Assembly (NCBI RefSeq): GCF_003633685.1
Contig: NZ_RBKT01000001.1
Span: forward strand, 124,001-188,000
Direction: 5' to 3'
DNA length: 64,000 bases
Origin: Micromonospora pisi
GTDB taxonomy: Bacteria > Actinomycetota > Actinomycetes > Mycobacteriales > Micromonosporaceae
The position numbers and the translations under genes were made by a program. Below the pieces are notes generated by a model, which was given only the letters and a program-made list of their open reading frames with translations, had not been told where the DNA came from and searched no databases. Shown here piece after piece: positions 22,101 to 32,531 of this stretch (positions are counted from its first letter, which is position 1; every line of letters begins with the position of its first letter).

Positions 22101-23045
22101 ATGCGAGTAGTCATGTTCGGTTACCAGACCTGGGGTCACCGGACCCTACAGGCCCTACTGGACTCGGAACATGAGGTCGCGATGGTGGTCACCCACCCCA
22201 GAAGCGACCACGCGTACGAGCAGATGTGGGACGACTCGGTAGCCGACCTGGCCCGCGCGCACAACGTACCGGTGCTCCTGCGCCAGCGACCCGACGACGA
22301 ACTCGCCGACCAGGTCAAGCAGGTCGACGCGGACATCATGGTGGCCACCAACTGGCGCACCTGGCTGCCCCCGTCGATCTTCAACCTCCCTCGTCACGGC
22401 ACCTTGAACGTGCACGACTCGCTGCTGCCCAAGTACGCCGGCTTCTCCCCCCTGATCTGGGCACTGATCAACGGCGAGCCGGAGGTGGGGGTGACCGCGC
22501 ACCTGATGGACGACAAGCTCGACGGCGGCGACATCGTGCTGCAGCGCGCCGTCCCGGTCGGGCCGACCGACACCACGGCAGACCTGTTCCACCGCACGCT
22601 GGCCCTGTTCGGGCCGATCACACTGGACGGCCTCGCCCTGATCGAATCCGGTCAGACCGAGTGGACGAAGCAGGACGCAAGCAAGGGCAGCTTTTTCCAC
22701 AAGCGCTCCATCCAGGACAGCCTGATCGACTGGACCTGGCCGGCGGAGGAGCTGGAGCGGCTGGTCCGTGCGCTCGCCGACCCGTACCCGAACGCGTTCA
22801 CCTACCACCGGGGCGAGCGGGTCCGGATCACCGAGGCCGCCGTGTCGCGCGGCTACTACGGCGGCACCCCCGGACGGATCTTCATCCGGGAGGACGACGG
22901 CATCGTCATCGTCGCCGGCGCCGAGGCGCGCCACGGACGCAGCCACGGTCTGCTGGTCAAGCGGGTCCGCACCGACGACGGCACCGAATACCCGGCCACC
23001 GAGTACTTCCACACCATGGGCGGCTACCTCACCGGCCAGCCCTGA
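22101..23045 (+). CDS. N5-hydroxyornithine formyltransferase (CchA-like, Fmt family)
   Basis: Transfers a formyl group from N10-formyltetrahydrofolate to N5-hydroxyornithine, completing a hydroxamate ligand before NRPS loading. The N-terminal domain has the formyltransferase core: an Asn in ATNWR, the catalytic His in LNVHDSLLPKYAGFSP and an Asp in DKLDGGDIV. The remainder is an Fmt-type C-terminal domain. At 314 residues it is typical of coelichelin-type formyltransferases rather than housekeeping Met-tRNA formyltransferase. The ATG follows AGGAGG by 7 nt; an ATG six codons earlier would place that site within the coding region. It is divergent from the monooxygenase and has its own iron box. 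The final ligand is therefore expected to include N-formyl-N-hydroxyornithine. Confidence 0.9.
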   Translation: MRVVMFGYQTWGHRTLQALLDSEHEVAMVVTHPRSDHAYEQMWDDSVADLARAHNVPVLLRQRPDDELADQVKQVDADIMVATNWRTWLPPSIFNLPRHGTLNVHDSLLPKYAGFSPLIWALINGEPEVGVTAHLMDDKLDGGDIVLQRAVPVGPTDTTADLFHRTLALFGPITLDGLALIESGQTEWTKQDASKGSFFHKRSIQDSLIDWTWPAEELERLVRALADPYPNAFTYHRGERVRITEAAVSRGYYGGTPGRIFIREDDGIVIVAGAEARHGRSHGLLVKRVRTDDGTEYPATEYFHTMGGYLTGQP

Positions 23046-23062
23046 CCGACACCGACGGGCGT

Positions 23063-23097
23063 GCCCGCCGCCGGGTCCGGTGACCACGGCGGCGGGC
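23063..23097. terminator. Hairpin between convergent genes
   Basis: An 11-bp perfect stem GCCCGCCGCCG with a 13-nt loop lies between the convergent ends of the formyltransferase and reductase genes. It is a GC-rich stem with no clear U-tract, as is common in actinomycetes. Confidence 0.6.
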
Positions 23098-23106
23098 GGG
23101 CCCTCC

Positions 23107-24030
23107 TCAGTTCGGTTGTTCTCGGCCCCGCCGCCAGTAGCCCATGAACGCCACCGCCCGCCGGTCCAGGCCCCGCTCCCCCACCAGGTGCCGGCGCATC
23201 GCCACCACCGCGCCGGCCTCGCCGGCCAGCCAGGCGTAGAAGCCGTCCGGGCGATCGGGATCGTCCGAGGCGGGCACCTCCCAGGGATCGTCGTCCTGGT
23301 CCGACCCGTCGACCGGTGAGCCGTCGGCGGGCAGCGGCGGCCGACCCGAACCGGTCCGGCCCGCACCCACGACCGCCGGCACCAGTTGCCCGACCAGTTC
23401 CCGGACCACCGGCCCGAGCACCTCACCACGGTCGCGGGACAGCCAGATCACGGTGACCCCGGGGGGTGCGTCGATCTCGAGCACGTCCGCCGGCTCCGGC
23501 ACCTCCAGCACCACGGTCGCCCGTACGTCCGGACCGAGCAGTTCGACAATGGACGAGGCGGCCGGCACGGCGGCCTCGTCCGCGGCGAGCAGCAGGCGTC
23601 CGGCGTGCGCGGGCGGCGCCCAGGCCACGTCGGTCACCGGTCCCGGTTCACCGGCGACCGGCCCGATGACGGTGATCGGGTCACCGGGCCGGGCCGCGCC
23701 GGCCCAGCGCGAGGCGGGCCCGACGTCCCCGTGCAACACGAAGTCCAGGTCGAGTTCACGCCGCTCGGGCCGGAACGCCCGAACCGTGTACGTCCGCAGT
23801 GGTGGGCGCCGGTCAGCCGGCACCGACTGCCACCGCTCGACCCAGTCCGGGCCGGCGGGAAGCACCTCCGGACCCGCGCCGGGTGGCGGGAACAGCAGGT
23901 TGATCCGCTGGTCGAAGCCGTGACCGGCGAACCCCGCGAGGGAGTCGCCGGCCACGGTGACGCGTACGAAGGTGGGGCTCAACCGCTGGACCCGGACGAC
24001 CCGTACGGCGAACGGCAGGTAGGCCGGCAC
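23107..24030 (-). CDS. Siderophore-interacting protein, FAD-dependent ferric-siderophore reductase
   Basis: Cytoplasmic flavoprotein expected to reduce ferric siderophore and free the iron with NAD(P)H. The FAD-binding domain carries RTYTVR near residue 80, followed by a NAD(P)H-binding region around LLLAADEAAVPA. The C-terminal block FYAWLAGEAGAVVAMRRHL, then GYWRRGR, is characteristic of the SIP/ViuB family. The length of 307 residues is normal. Its start lies one nucleotide after the stop of the binding-protein gene, so the two are almost certainly translated from one iron-regulated transcript, pairing uptake with release. Confidence 0.93.
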   Translation of the reverse strand: MPAYLPFAVRVVRVQRLSPTFVRVTVAGDSLAGFAGHGFDQRINLLFPPPGAGPEVLPAGPDWVERWQSVPADRRPPLRTYTVRAFRPERRELDLDFVLHGDVGPASRWAGAARPGDPITVIGPVAGEPGPVTDVAWAPPAHAGRLLLAADEAAVPAASSIVELLGPDVRATVVLEVPEPADVLEIDAPPGVTVIWLSRDRGEVLGPVVRELVGQLVPAVVGAGRTGSGRPPLPADGSPVDGSDQDDDPWEVPASDDPDRPDGFYAWLAGEAGAVVAMRRHLVGERGLDRRAVAFMGYWRRGREQPN

Positions 24031-24031
24031 G

Positions 24032-25069
24032 TTACCGACCGGGCGCCACGAGCATCGGCAGCAACTGGTCGATCGCGTACGGCACGCTGAGCACGGTGAC
24101 GAAGGAGAGCGCCGCGCCGACCGGTGGTTCCATGTACGGCACGAAGACCGCCCGACCCTCCTTGGCCACCTTCAGCGCCGCGTAGACCGGGTCGGCCTTC
24201 ACCCGGGGCTCCACCGCCGGGTCGGCGGTCAGCAGCACCAGCCGGTCCACATCGAGCAGGTCGAGCCGCTCCGAGCTGACCACCGCCGCGATTTCCTTCC
24301 CGGCCAACTGCTCGACCTGGTCGGAGAGCTTGTAGCCCATCTCGCCGAGCAGTTGCGCCTTCGGGTCGCCCTTGGCGAAGGCCGCGTACGTGCCCGGCTC
24401 GCTCGGGTCCGCGACCACCGCGGTCTGGGTGGCGAACTCCGGGTGCTGCTGCCGGATCTCGGTGAGCCGCTTGTCGATGGCGGCGAGCAACTGGTCGACC
24501 TTCGGCTCCGCCCCGAGGGCCCTGCCGATCACCTTCGCCATCTCGTCCCACGGCGTGGCGTAGTCGTCGTACTGCTTCGCCTGTGCGACCACCGGGGCGA
24601 TCTTCGACAGGGTGGTGTACTGCTCCTGGGTCATGCCCGAGTACTGGGCGATGATCAGGTCAGGCTTCAACGCGACGATCTTCTCGACGTTGTAGTCGTC
24701 CCGCTCGCCGACGATCTCCGGCGGGGTGGTGCCCCAGAGGTCCTTCGTCCAGGCCCAGTTGCCGAACGGGCGCTCGCCGAACCAGTCGACCGCGCCGACC
24801 GGCTTGATCCCGAGCGCGAGCACCGTGTCCTGATCGCTGAGGCCCAGGGTGACGACCCTGCTCGAGGCCTTGGTCACGGTGGTCGAGCCGTACTTGTGCT
24901 CGATGGTGACCGGGAAGGCTCCCGGCGCCGCCGACGACGACGCGGTGCCGCTGGGTTCTTCGGACCCACCACCGCAGGCGGCCACCGTGGCGGTCAGCGC
25001 CGCGGCGACGAGCACCCGCGACCATCTGCCGGTCCGACGGCCTTTGACAATCTTCGACGGGCTACGCAT
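24032..25069 (-). CDS. Ferric-siderophore-binding lipoprotein of an ABC importer
   Basis: Extracellular lipid-anchored receptor that captures ferric siderophore and delivers it to the FecCD permeases. Basic residues are followed by a hydrophobic segment ending in TVAAC, the expected lipidation Cys, and then a Gly/Ser/Thr/Ala-rich linker. The mature part has the periplasmic-binding-protein type III pattern, with VVTLGLSDQDTVLALGIKPVG near the start and ALKPDLIIA in the first lobe, typical of FepB/FecB relatives. The 345-residue length fits. It lies divergent from the permease genes across a shared iron box and is coupled to the reductase gene downstream. Confidence 0.93.
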   Translation of the reverse strand: MRSPSKIVKGRRTGRWSRVLVAAALTATVAACGGGSEEPSGTASSSAAPGAFPVTIEHKYGSTTVTKASSRVVTLGLSDQDTVLALGIKPVGAVDWFGERPFGNWAWTKDLWGTTPPEIVGERDDYNVEKIVALKPDLIIAQYSGMTQEQYTTLSKIAPVVAQAKQYDDYATPWDEMAKVIGRALGAEPKVDQLLAAIDKRLTEIRQQHPEFATQTAVVADPSEPGTYAAFAKGDPKAQLLGEMGYKLSDQVEQLAGKEIAAVVSSERLDLLDVDRLVLLTADPAVEPRVKADPVYAALKVAKEGRAVFVPYMEPPVGAALSFVTVLSVPYAIDQLLPMLVAPGR

Positions 25070-25134
25070 GGGTCCCCTTCGGGAATCGACGTCAACTGGA
25101 CCTCGGCACCGGCCGAGGAGAGGTTGCCATATAG

Positions 25135-25153
25135 TAAGGGTCGGCTAACCTAA
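25135..25153. promoter_or_regulatory. Iron box between binding protein and permease operons
   Basis: TAAGGGTCGGCTAACCTAA matches the IdeR/DmdR consensus with a perfect right half. It lies between two divergent uptake operons and could control both. Confidence 0.85.
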
Positions 25154-25226
25154 CCTCAAGCCGTAAGATGCTCTCACCTATGTCGGGGTCGATCGCGACG
25201 ACGACGCAACCGCACGAGGAGACCAT

Positions 25227-26264
25227 GTGAGCGCACCGATCCGGCCCCCCACCACGCGCCGGCGCGGCCGCGTCCATCTGGTCGCGCTCACCGCCGGCCT
25301 GCTGGTACTCGGCCTGGTCTGCCTGCTCTCCATCGCGATCGGCGCCCGCCAGATACCCCTGTCCGAGGTCGTACGCTCGTTTGTGGACCCGGGAGGCACA
25401 CCCGAGGACGTGTTCGCGATCGTGCGCGAGGTACGGCTGCCCCGCACCGCCCTCGGCCTGCTCGCCGGTGCCGCCATCGGCCTGGCCGGCGCCGTCATGC
25501 AGGGGCTCACCCGCAACCCGCTCGCCGACCCGGGACTGCTCGGGGTCAGCGCCGGCGCCGCCTTCGGCATCGTCACCGCCAGCGCCGTGCTGCACCTCAC
25601 CGGCCTGTACGGCTACATCTGGTTCGCCATCCTCGGCGCGCTGCTCGCCAGCGCCATCGTCTACCTGCTCGGCGGGGTCGGTCGAGGTGGCGCCACGCCG
25701 GTGAAGCTCGCCCTGGCCGGGGTCGGGGTGACCCTGCTGCTCGGCTCGTTGACCAGCGCCATGGTGCTGGCCAGCCCGCTCGCGCTGGACCGCTACCGGT
25801 TCTGGACCGCCGGCTCCCTCGCCGGCCAGGACCAGGGCACCCTGCTGCGGGTCCTGCCCTTCCTCGTCCTCGGCATCCTCGCCGCGCTCGCCCTCGCGCC
25901 CGCCCTGAACAGCCTCGCCCTCGGTGACCAGGTGGCCACCGCACTCGGGCGGCGGGTCGGCGTGATCCGCCTCGGTGGAGCGGCGGCGATCACCGTGCTC
26001 GCCGCCGCCACGGTCGCGGTGACCGGGCCGATCGTCTTCGTCGGACTCGTCGTACCGCACCTGGTTCGGATGATCACCGGGCCGGACTACCGCTGGCTGC
26101 TGCCGTACACCCTGGTTCTGGCCCCTATCCTGCTGCTCGGCGCGGACATCGCCGGCCGGGTGGTCGCCCGCCCCGGCGAGATCCAGGTCGGCGTGATCGT
26201 GGCCTTCCTCGGGGCACCGTTCTTCATCGCCCTGGTCCGGCGACGCCGGCTGGCGGAACTCTGA
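25227..26264 (+). CDS. FecCD-family siderophore ABC permease, first subunit
   Basis: Inner-membrane subunit that forms the substrate channel with its partner immediately downstream. About nine to ten hydrophobic segments are visible. The family region GLAGAVMQGLTRNPLADPGLLGVSAGA (residues about 90-115) is clear, as is the C-terminal GPIVFVGLVVPHLVRMI. The GTG start follows GAGGAG; the overlapping ATG is followed directly by TGA and cannot be used. Its stop overlaps the next ATG by one base. The 345-residue length is usual. It imports ferric siderophore with the binding protein and ATPase of this locus. Confidence 0.93.
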   Translation: MSAPIRPPTTRRRGRVHLVALTAGLLVLGLVCLLSIAIGARQIPLSEVVRSFVDPGGTPEDVFAIVREVRLPRTALGLLAGAAIGLAGAVMQGLTRNPLADPGLLGVSAGAAFGIVTASAVLHLTGLYGYIWFAILGALLASAIVYLLGGVGRGGATPVKLALAGVGVTLLLGSLTSAMVLASPLALDRYRFWTAGSLAGQDQGTLLRVLPFLVLGILAALALAPALNSLALGDQVATALGRRVGVIRLGGAAAITVLAAATVAVTGPIVFVGLVVPHLVRMITGPDYRWLLPYTLVLAPILLLGADIAGRVVARPGEIQVGVIVAFLGAPFFIALVRRRRLAEL

Positions 26265-27331
26265 TGGCCCTCGTCGAACTCTCCACCACCGGTGGGCGGG
26301 CCACCTTCCGGCTCGCCGGGTCCCGGATCTCCGGCGTCGTGTCGCTGCGCGCGCTCACCGTCGGCACCGCCCTGGCGCTCGCCACCTTCGCGGTGTTCTG
26401 CCTCGGCATCACCACCGGCGACTATCCACTGACCCTGACCGAGGTGGTGCCGGCCCTGTTCGGCGTCGGCGACCCCGGAACGCTGCTCGTGGTACAGGAA
26501 CTCCGTCTGCCCCGGGCCCTCGTCGGCCTACTCGTCGGCGCCGCCTTCGGCATCTCCGGCGCGGTCTTCCAGACCATGACCCGCAACCCGCTGGCCAGCC
26601 CGGACATGATCGGAGTGATCGCCGGTGCACAGACCGCCGTGGTCGCCGGCATCGTGCTCGGCTTCGGCGCCGGTCTCGGCACCCAGGTGCTCGGCCTGCT
26701 CGGGGCGCTGGTCGCCGCACTCCTGGTGTACGTGCTGTCCCAGGGGCGCGGGGCGACCGGATACCGGATCGTCCTGATCGGCATCGGGGTCGCCTGGATG
26801 TGCACCAGCGCCACCGACTACCTGCTGGCCAAGGCGATGCCGTTCGAGGCCCAGAAGGCGGCCGGCTGGCTGGTCGGCAGCCTCAACGAACGCGGCTGGC
26901 AGCACGTACGCCCGCTCGCGCTCGCGATGGCGGTGCTGCTCCCCGCCACCCTGCTGCTCGGCCGCTGGCTCCGTACGCTGCAACTCGGCGACGCGATCGC
27001 CACCGGCCTCGGTACGCCGGTCGCCCGTACCCAGCTGGCGCTGCTGGTGACCGCCGTCGGCCTGGCCGCGTTCGGCACCTCGGCGGCCGGACCGATCCTG
27101 TTCGTCGCGCTGATCGCCCCGCAGATCGCCCTACGCCTCACCGCCTCGGCGACCCCGCCACCACTGGTCTCCGCCCTGACCGGGGCCCTGGTCGTGGTGA
27201 CCGGCGACCTGATCGCACGGCACGTGCTGCCCGACGACCACCTGCCCGTCGGAGTGGTGACCGGAGTGCTCGGCGCACCGGTCCTGCTCTGGCTCCTCGC
27301 CCGCGCCAACCGAACCGGCTCCGGAGGATGA
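26264..27331 (+). CDS. FecCD-family siderophore ABC permease, second subunit
   Basis: Partner of the preceding permease and expected to form the heterodimeric channel with it. FQTMTRNPLASPDMIGVIAGA and AGPILFVALIAPQIALRL match the conserved cytoplasmic-loop regions of the family. Multiple hydrophobic segments span the 355 residues. The start overlaps the upstream stop (TGATG), indicating translational coupling. Four bases separate its stop from the GTG of the ATPase gene. Confidence 0.93.
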   Translation: MALVELSTTGGRATFRLAGSRISGVVSLRALTVGTALALATFAVFCLGITTGDYPLTLTEVVPALFGVGDPGTLLVVQELRLPRALVGLLVGAAFGISGAVFQTMTRNPLASPDMIGVIAGAQTAVVAGIVLGFGAGLGTQVLGLLGALVAALLVYVLSQGRGATGYRIVLIGIGVAWMCTSATDYLLAKAMPFEAQKAAGWLVGSLNERGWQHVRPLALAMAVLLPATLLLGRWLRTLQLGDAIATGLGTPVARTQLALLVTAVGLAAFGTSAAGPILFVALIAPQIALRLTASATPPPLVSALTGALVVVTGDLIARHVLPDDHLPVGVVTGVLGAPVLLWLLARANRTGSGG

Positions 27332-27334
27332 CCC

Positions 27335-28266
<932 letters not shown>

Positions 28267-28270
<4 letters not shown>

Positions 28271-30018
28271 CCACCCAGACCACGGCCACGCCGACCCGAC
28301 CCGGCCCCCCGGCCACGCCGGCACCGGCAACCGCCCCACCAACCGGCCGACAGGTGCTGCGACGGGCGGTCACCGGCCAGGGCCGGTACGTCGCCCTCGG
28401 CAGCCTGCTCGCCGTCGGACACCAGGCGGGCGAGGCTCTGGTCCCGGTGATCATCGGCGTGGTGGTGGACCAGGCCGTGGCGACCGGTTCGACCACCGCC
28501 CTGGTGCGCTGGCTGGTCGTACTCGGCCTGGTCTTCGCCGGCCTCTCCACCAGCTTCCGGTTCGCCGCGCGGGCCGGCGAACGCGCGGCCGAACAGGCGG
28601 CCCACCGGATCCGCCGCGAACTGACCGCACGGGTCCTCGCCCCGTACGGCGGGGTCGAACGCGGCCACCTGCCCGGGGCACTGGTGAACATCGCCACCAG
28701 CGACGCCAGCCGGGTCGGGGCGGTGAACATGGCGCTCACCGCGGGCGCGGCGGCACTGGCCGCACTGGTCACCACCGCGGTCGTCCTGCTGCACACCTCC
28801 GTACCGCTGGGACTGCTCATCCTGCTCGGCGCGCCACCGGTGCTCTGGATCGCGCACCTGCTCGGCGGCCCGCTGCAACGGCGCAGCGAAGCCGAACAGG
28901 AGAACGCCGCACACGCCTCCGGAGTCGCCGCCGACCTGGTCAGCGGATTACGCATCCTCAAGGGAATCGGCGCCGAACAGGCCGCCTCGGCCCGCTACCG
29001 GCTGATCAACCGCCGTTCGCTCGCCGCGACCTTGCGCGCGGCGCGAGCACAGGCCTGGCACGACGGGGCACTGATCGCCGTCACCGGTGCCTTCATCACC
29101 GCCGTCGCGCTGCTCGGTGCCCGCCTCGCCATCCAGGGCGACATCACCATCGGCGAACTGATCGCCGCGGTCGGCCTCGCGCTCTTCCTGCTCAACCCGC
29201 TGTCGACGCTGAGCTGGGTCAACGCCGAACTGGCCCAGGCCAGGGCCTCCGCCGCCCGGGTCGCGGCAGTGCACGCCGCCGCGCCGGCCGTCCACCCCGG
29301 CACCGTCGACCTGGCCGATCCGGTCCGGGGCGAACTGCGCTTCGACAACGTCACCGACGGTCCACTACGGATCAGTACGCTCCGGGTCTCCCCCGGCGAA
29401 CTGCTCGGCGTGGTCGCCCCGGACCCGGCCGCCGCCTCGGCGCTGGTACGTTGCCTGGCCCGCGAGGCCGATCCGGAAACCGGCACGATCACGTTGGACG
29501 GTGTGGCGCTGACCGACCTGGACCCGGCTCGGGTCCGCACCGCGATGCTCACCGCCAGCCACGACGCGGTGCTCTTCGCCGGCACCGTACGGGAGAACGT
29601 CACCGCCGCCGGCAACAGCGAGGGTCCACTGGAGACGGTCCTCACCGCCACCACGGTCGACCAGGTCGCCCGGGTGCTCCCCGACGGGTTGGGGACCCCG
29701 GTCAGCGAGCGTGGCCATTCGCTCTCCGGCGGTCAGCGGCAACGGATCGCGCTGGCCCGCGCGTTGCACGCCGAGCCGCCGGTGCTGGTGGTCCACGAAC
29801 CCACCACCGCCGTCGACACCGCCACCGAGGCCCGGATCGCCACCAGCCTGCGCCAGCTGCGCGAGGGGCGTACCACCATCCTGGTGACCAGCAGCCCGGC
29901 GCTGCTCGCGGTCACCGACCGGGTGGTGCTGCTCGACGGCGACCGGGATCCGGTCACCGGCCGTCACGCCGATCTGGTACGCGGCCACGAGCGCTACCGC
30001 GCCACCGTGCTGGCCTGA
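28267..30018 (+). CDS. ABC exporter half-transporter with degenerate Walker A and intact signature
   Basis: Membrane exporter subunit of 583 residues: six predicted transmembrane segments in about residues 30-320, then a nucleotide-binding domain. The expected Walker A is replaced by GVVAPDPAAASAL (near residue 385), with no Lys or GKS/T. Walker B reads VLVVHEP, with His instead of Asp. The signature LSGGQRQRIALARAL is perfect. The GTG start overlaps the stop of the importer ATPase (GTGA). It should pair with the next gene, whose defects are the mirror image, to form a heterodimer with one working ATP site. Likely role, from position, is export of the siderophore; import of modified ferric siderophore, as in IrtAB-type pairs, is an alternative. 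Confidence 0.9.
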
Positions 30019-30096
30019 CCCCGCCCGGCTGTCCGCCGCCCATCCGCCCGCCCGCTCGCGACAACCCGGCGTCGAGCGCGTCGACAAGGGAGACCA

Positions 30097-31848
30097 GTGA
30101 CTCCGCAGGTGCTACCGATCGCCAGCCCGGCGCAGACCACCGCCGCGGTGCGGCGACTGCTGCGCGGACGCCGCGCCCTGGCGGTCGGCTCGCTCGGCGT
30201 ACTGGCCGGCGCGACCGCGATCGGGCTGCTCACCCCGCCACTGCTCGGCCACATCGTCGACCTGGTCACCCGGGGTGGCACCGTCGGCACGCTCACCGTA
30301 CCGGCGATCGCGCTGGTCGCCATCGCGCTCGCCCACGCGGTCAGCACCGCGATCGGAGTCGGCATGATCGCCCGTCTCGGCGAGGGGATGCTGGCGGACC
30401 TGCGTGAACGGTTCGTCGACCGGGCGCTGCACCTGCCACTGGGGCAACTGGAGCAGGCCGGGGCCGGCGACCTCACCTCCCGGGTCACCAACGACGTCAC
30501 CGCGATCGCCGAGGCGGTCCGCGGGGCGCTACCGGAACTGGTCCGTTCGGTACTCGTGATCGGGCTGACCCTGGCCGGTCTCGCCGTACTCGACCCCCGG
30601 TTCCTGCTCGCGGCTCTGCTGGCCGCCCCGATCCAGTGGCACACCGTACGTTGGTACCTGCGCCGCAGCCGGCCGCTCTACCCGGCGCAGCGACTGGCTG
30701 TCGGCGCCCAGCAGCAGCAACTGCTGGAAAGCATCGGTGGCGCCGCCACCGTCCGCGCCCTCCGTCTGGAACAGCGGCACCTGGACCAGGTGACGACGCG
30801 CTCCCAGGGCGCGGTCGACCTCGCCCTGCGTGCGGTACGCCTGATCACCCGGTTCTACGCCCGGCTCAACCTGGCGGAGTTCGTCGGGCTGTCGGCGGTG
30901 CTGGTCACCGGCTTCCTGCTCACCGACGCGGGCGCGGTCACGATCGGTACGACCGCCGCCGCCACCCTCTACTTCCACAACCTCTTCGGCCCGGTCAACT
31001 CCGCCCTGCGCCTGGTCGACGACGCCCAGGTGGCGACGGCGAGCCTGGCCCGGCTGGTCGGGGTGACCCAGCTGCCGGCCCCGGTCGACGCCCCGGACCG
31101 CCCGGCCGCAGTGGACGCCTCGGTGAAGGCGGTCGACATCGAGTACGCCTACCTGCCCGGCAACCGGGTGCTGTCCGGGGTGACGCTCGAGATCGAGGCC
31201 GGACAGCGGGTGGCGCTGGTCGGGGCGAGCGGGGCCGGCAAGACCACCCTGGCCCAGCTCGTCGCCGGCGTCCACCGCCCCACCTCGGGCAGCATCATGC
31301 TCGGCGGTGTGGAGGTCGCCGAACTGCCACCCGAACATCGTCGCCGTACGGTCGCCGTGGTCACCCAGGAGGTGCACGTCTTCGCCGGCCCGCTCGCCGA
31401 CGACCTGCGGCTGGCCCGACCGGACGCCACCGAGGACGAGCTGCGCGCCGCCCTCGCCGAGGTGGAGGCGCTGGAATGGGCGCTCGGGCTGCCGGAAGGG
31501 CTGGCGACCGTGGTCGGCGACGGCGGTCACCAGCTCAGCGTGACCCAGGCGCAGCAGTTGGCGTTGGCCCGGGTGGTGCTGGCCGACCCCCGGGTGGTGA
31601 TCCTCGACGAGGCGACCGCCGACGCCGGCAGTGCCGGGGCGCGGGTGCTGGAACGGGCAGCCGAACGCGCACTGCGCGGGCGTACCGCCCTGATGGTCGC
31701 CCACCGCCTCACCCAGGCCGTCGGCGCCGACCGGATCATCGTGCTGGAGGACGGTCGGGTGATCGACGCCGGAACCCACGAGGAGCTGATCGGACGTGGG
31801 GACGGTGCCTACGCCGCGCTCTGGCGGGCCTGGTCACAACAACGGTGA
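30097..31848 (+). CDS. ABC exporter half-transporter with intact Walker A and degenerate signature
   Basis: Second half of the heterodimeric exporter, also 583 residues. The membrane domain fills about residues 25-320 and includes SRVTNDVTAIAE, a typical intracellular-loop region. Walker A GASGAGKTT and Walker B VVILDEA are intact and the switch His is present in MVAHRLT. The signature is LSVTQAQQLALA instead of LSGGQ, and the D-loop reads ADAG rather than SALD. The GTG start follows AAGGGAG. The gap from the partner gene is 78 nt. Its Walker A and the partner LSGGQ would together form the single competent ATP site. Confidence 0.9.
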   Translation: MTPQVLPIASPAQTTAAVRRLLRGRRALAVGSLGVLAGATAIGLLTPPLLGHIVDLVTRGGTVGTLTVPAIALVAIALAHAVSTAIGVGMIARLGEGMLADLRERFVDRALHLPLGQLEQAGAGDLTSRVTNDVTAIAEAVRGALPELVRSVLVIGLTLAGLAVLDPRFLLAALLAAPIQWHTVRWYLRRSRPLYPAQRLAVGAQQQQLLESIGGAATVRALRLEQRHLDQVTTRSQGAVDLALRAVRLITRFYARLNLAEFVGLSAVLVTGFLLTDAGAVTIGTTAAATLYFHNLFGPVNSALRLVDDAQVATASLARLVGVTQLPAPVDAPDRPAAVDASVKAVDIEYAYLPGNRVLSGVTLEIEAGQRVALVGASGAGKTTLAQLVAGVHRPTSGSIMLGGVEVAELPPEHRRRTVAVVTQEVHVFAGPLADDLRLARPDATEDELRAALAEVEALEWALGLPEGLATVVGDGGHQLSVTQAQQLALARVVLADPRVVILDEATADAGSAGARVLERAAERALRGRTALMVAHRLTQAVGADRIIVLEDGRVIDAGTHEELIGRGDGAYAALWRAWSQQR

Positions 31849-31934
31849 CCACGGCACAGGGGACACAGGCTTCCCGGGAACTGGGCGCGAGGTGGTGACG
31901 ACTAACGAGCGAAACCAGCCACTGGGAGGCCAGA

Positions 31935-32531
31935 GTGAGAACAACCGTGCCGCGACGTACCCGGCTCCGCCCCATCCGGACGGTCCTTCTGCCGGCGATC
32001 GGCGCCCTGATGGTCGGCGCTCTGGTGCTCGGCACCGCGGCCGGCTGCGGCGCGACCGACCCGTCGCCCTCGCGGCCCGGGCCCGAAGCCCACCCCAGCA
32101 CCGCCGTGGCGAGCGTCTTCCACGTACGCGATCCCTGGGTCAAGGCCGCGCAGAGCGGGATGACCGCCGCGTTCGGTGTCCTGGTCAACGACAGCGGCAC
32201 CGATGCCACCATCGTGAGCGCCACCTCGTCGGTGTCGCCGATGGAACTGCACGAGATGACCATGAAGGACGGCAAGATGCTCATGCGGCCCAAGGCCGAC
32301 GGCATCACCGTCAAGGCGAAAAGCACCCACACCCTCGAACCGAGCGGCGACCATCTCATGTTGATGGCGCTCGCCGAGCCGGTGCAGCCCGGCGACGAGG
32401 TCACCTTCACCCTGACCTTCGCCGACGGTCGGACGGCCGAGTTCACCGCGATCGCCAAGCCGTTCACCGGGGCCGGCGAGAGCTACGACCCGCACCCCGG
32501 CAGCGGTCCGAGCGCGAGCCCGGCGACATGA
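31935..32531 (+). CDS. PCu(A)C-type copper chaperone lipoprotein
   Basis: Secreted, probably lipid-anchored Cu(I) carrier. A hydrophobic signal ends in GTAAGC, followed by a Pro/Ser-rich spacer. The domain contains ELHEM, then Met residues in KMLM, and HLMLM, close to the H-x10-M-x21-22-H-x-M copper motif of the family. It is 198 residues with a GTG start after GGGAGG. It overlaps the following DyP gene (ATGA). The same neighbour pair is known in Streptomyces (ECuC and DtpA). Whether this one serves copper delivery to the peroxidase pathway is inference. Confidence 0.88.
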   Translation: MRTTVPRRTRLRPIRTVLLPAIGALMVGALVLGTAAGCGATDPSPSRPGPEAHPSTAVASVFHVRDPWVKAAQSGMTAAFGVLVNDSGTDATIVSATSSVSPMELHEMTMKDGKMLMRPKADGITVKAKSTHTLEPSGDHLMLMALAEPVQPGDEVTFTLTFADGRTAEFTAIAKPFTGAGESYDPHPGSGPSASPAT

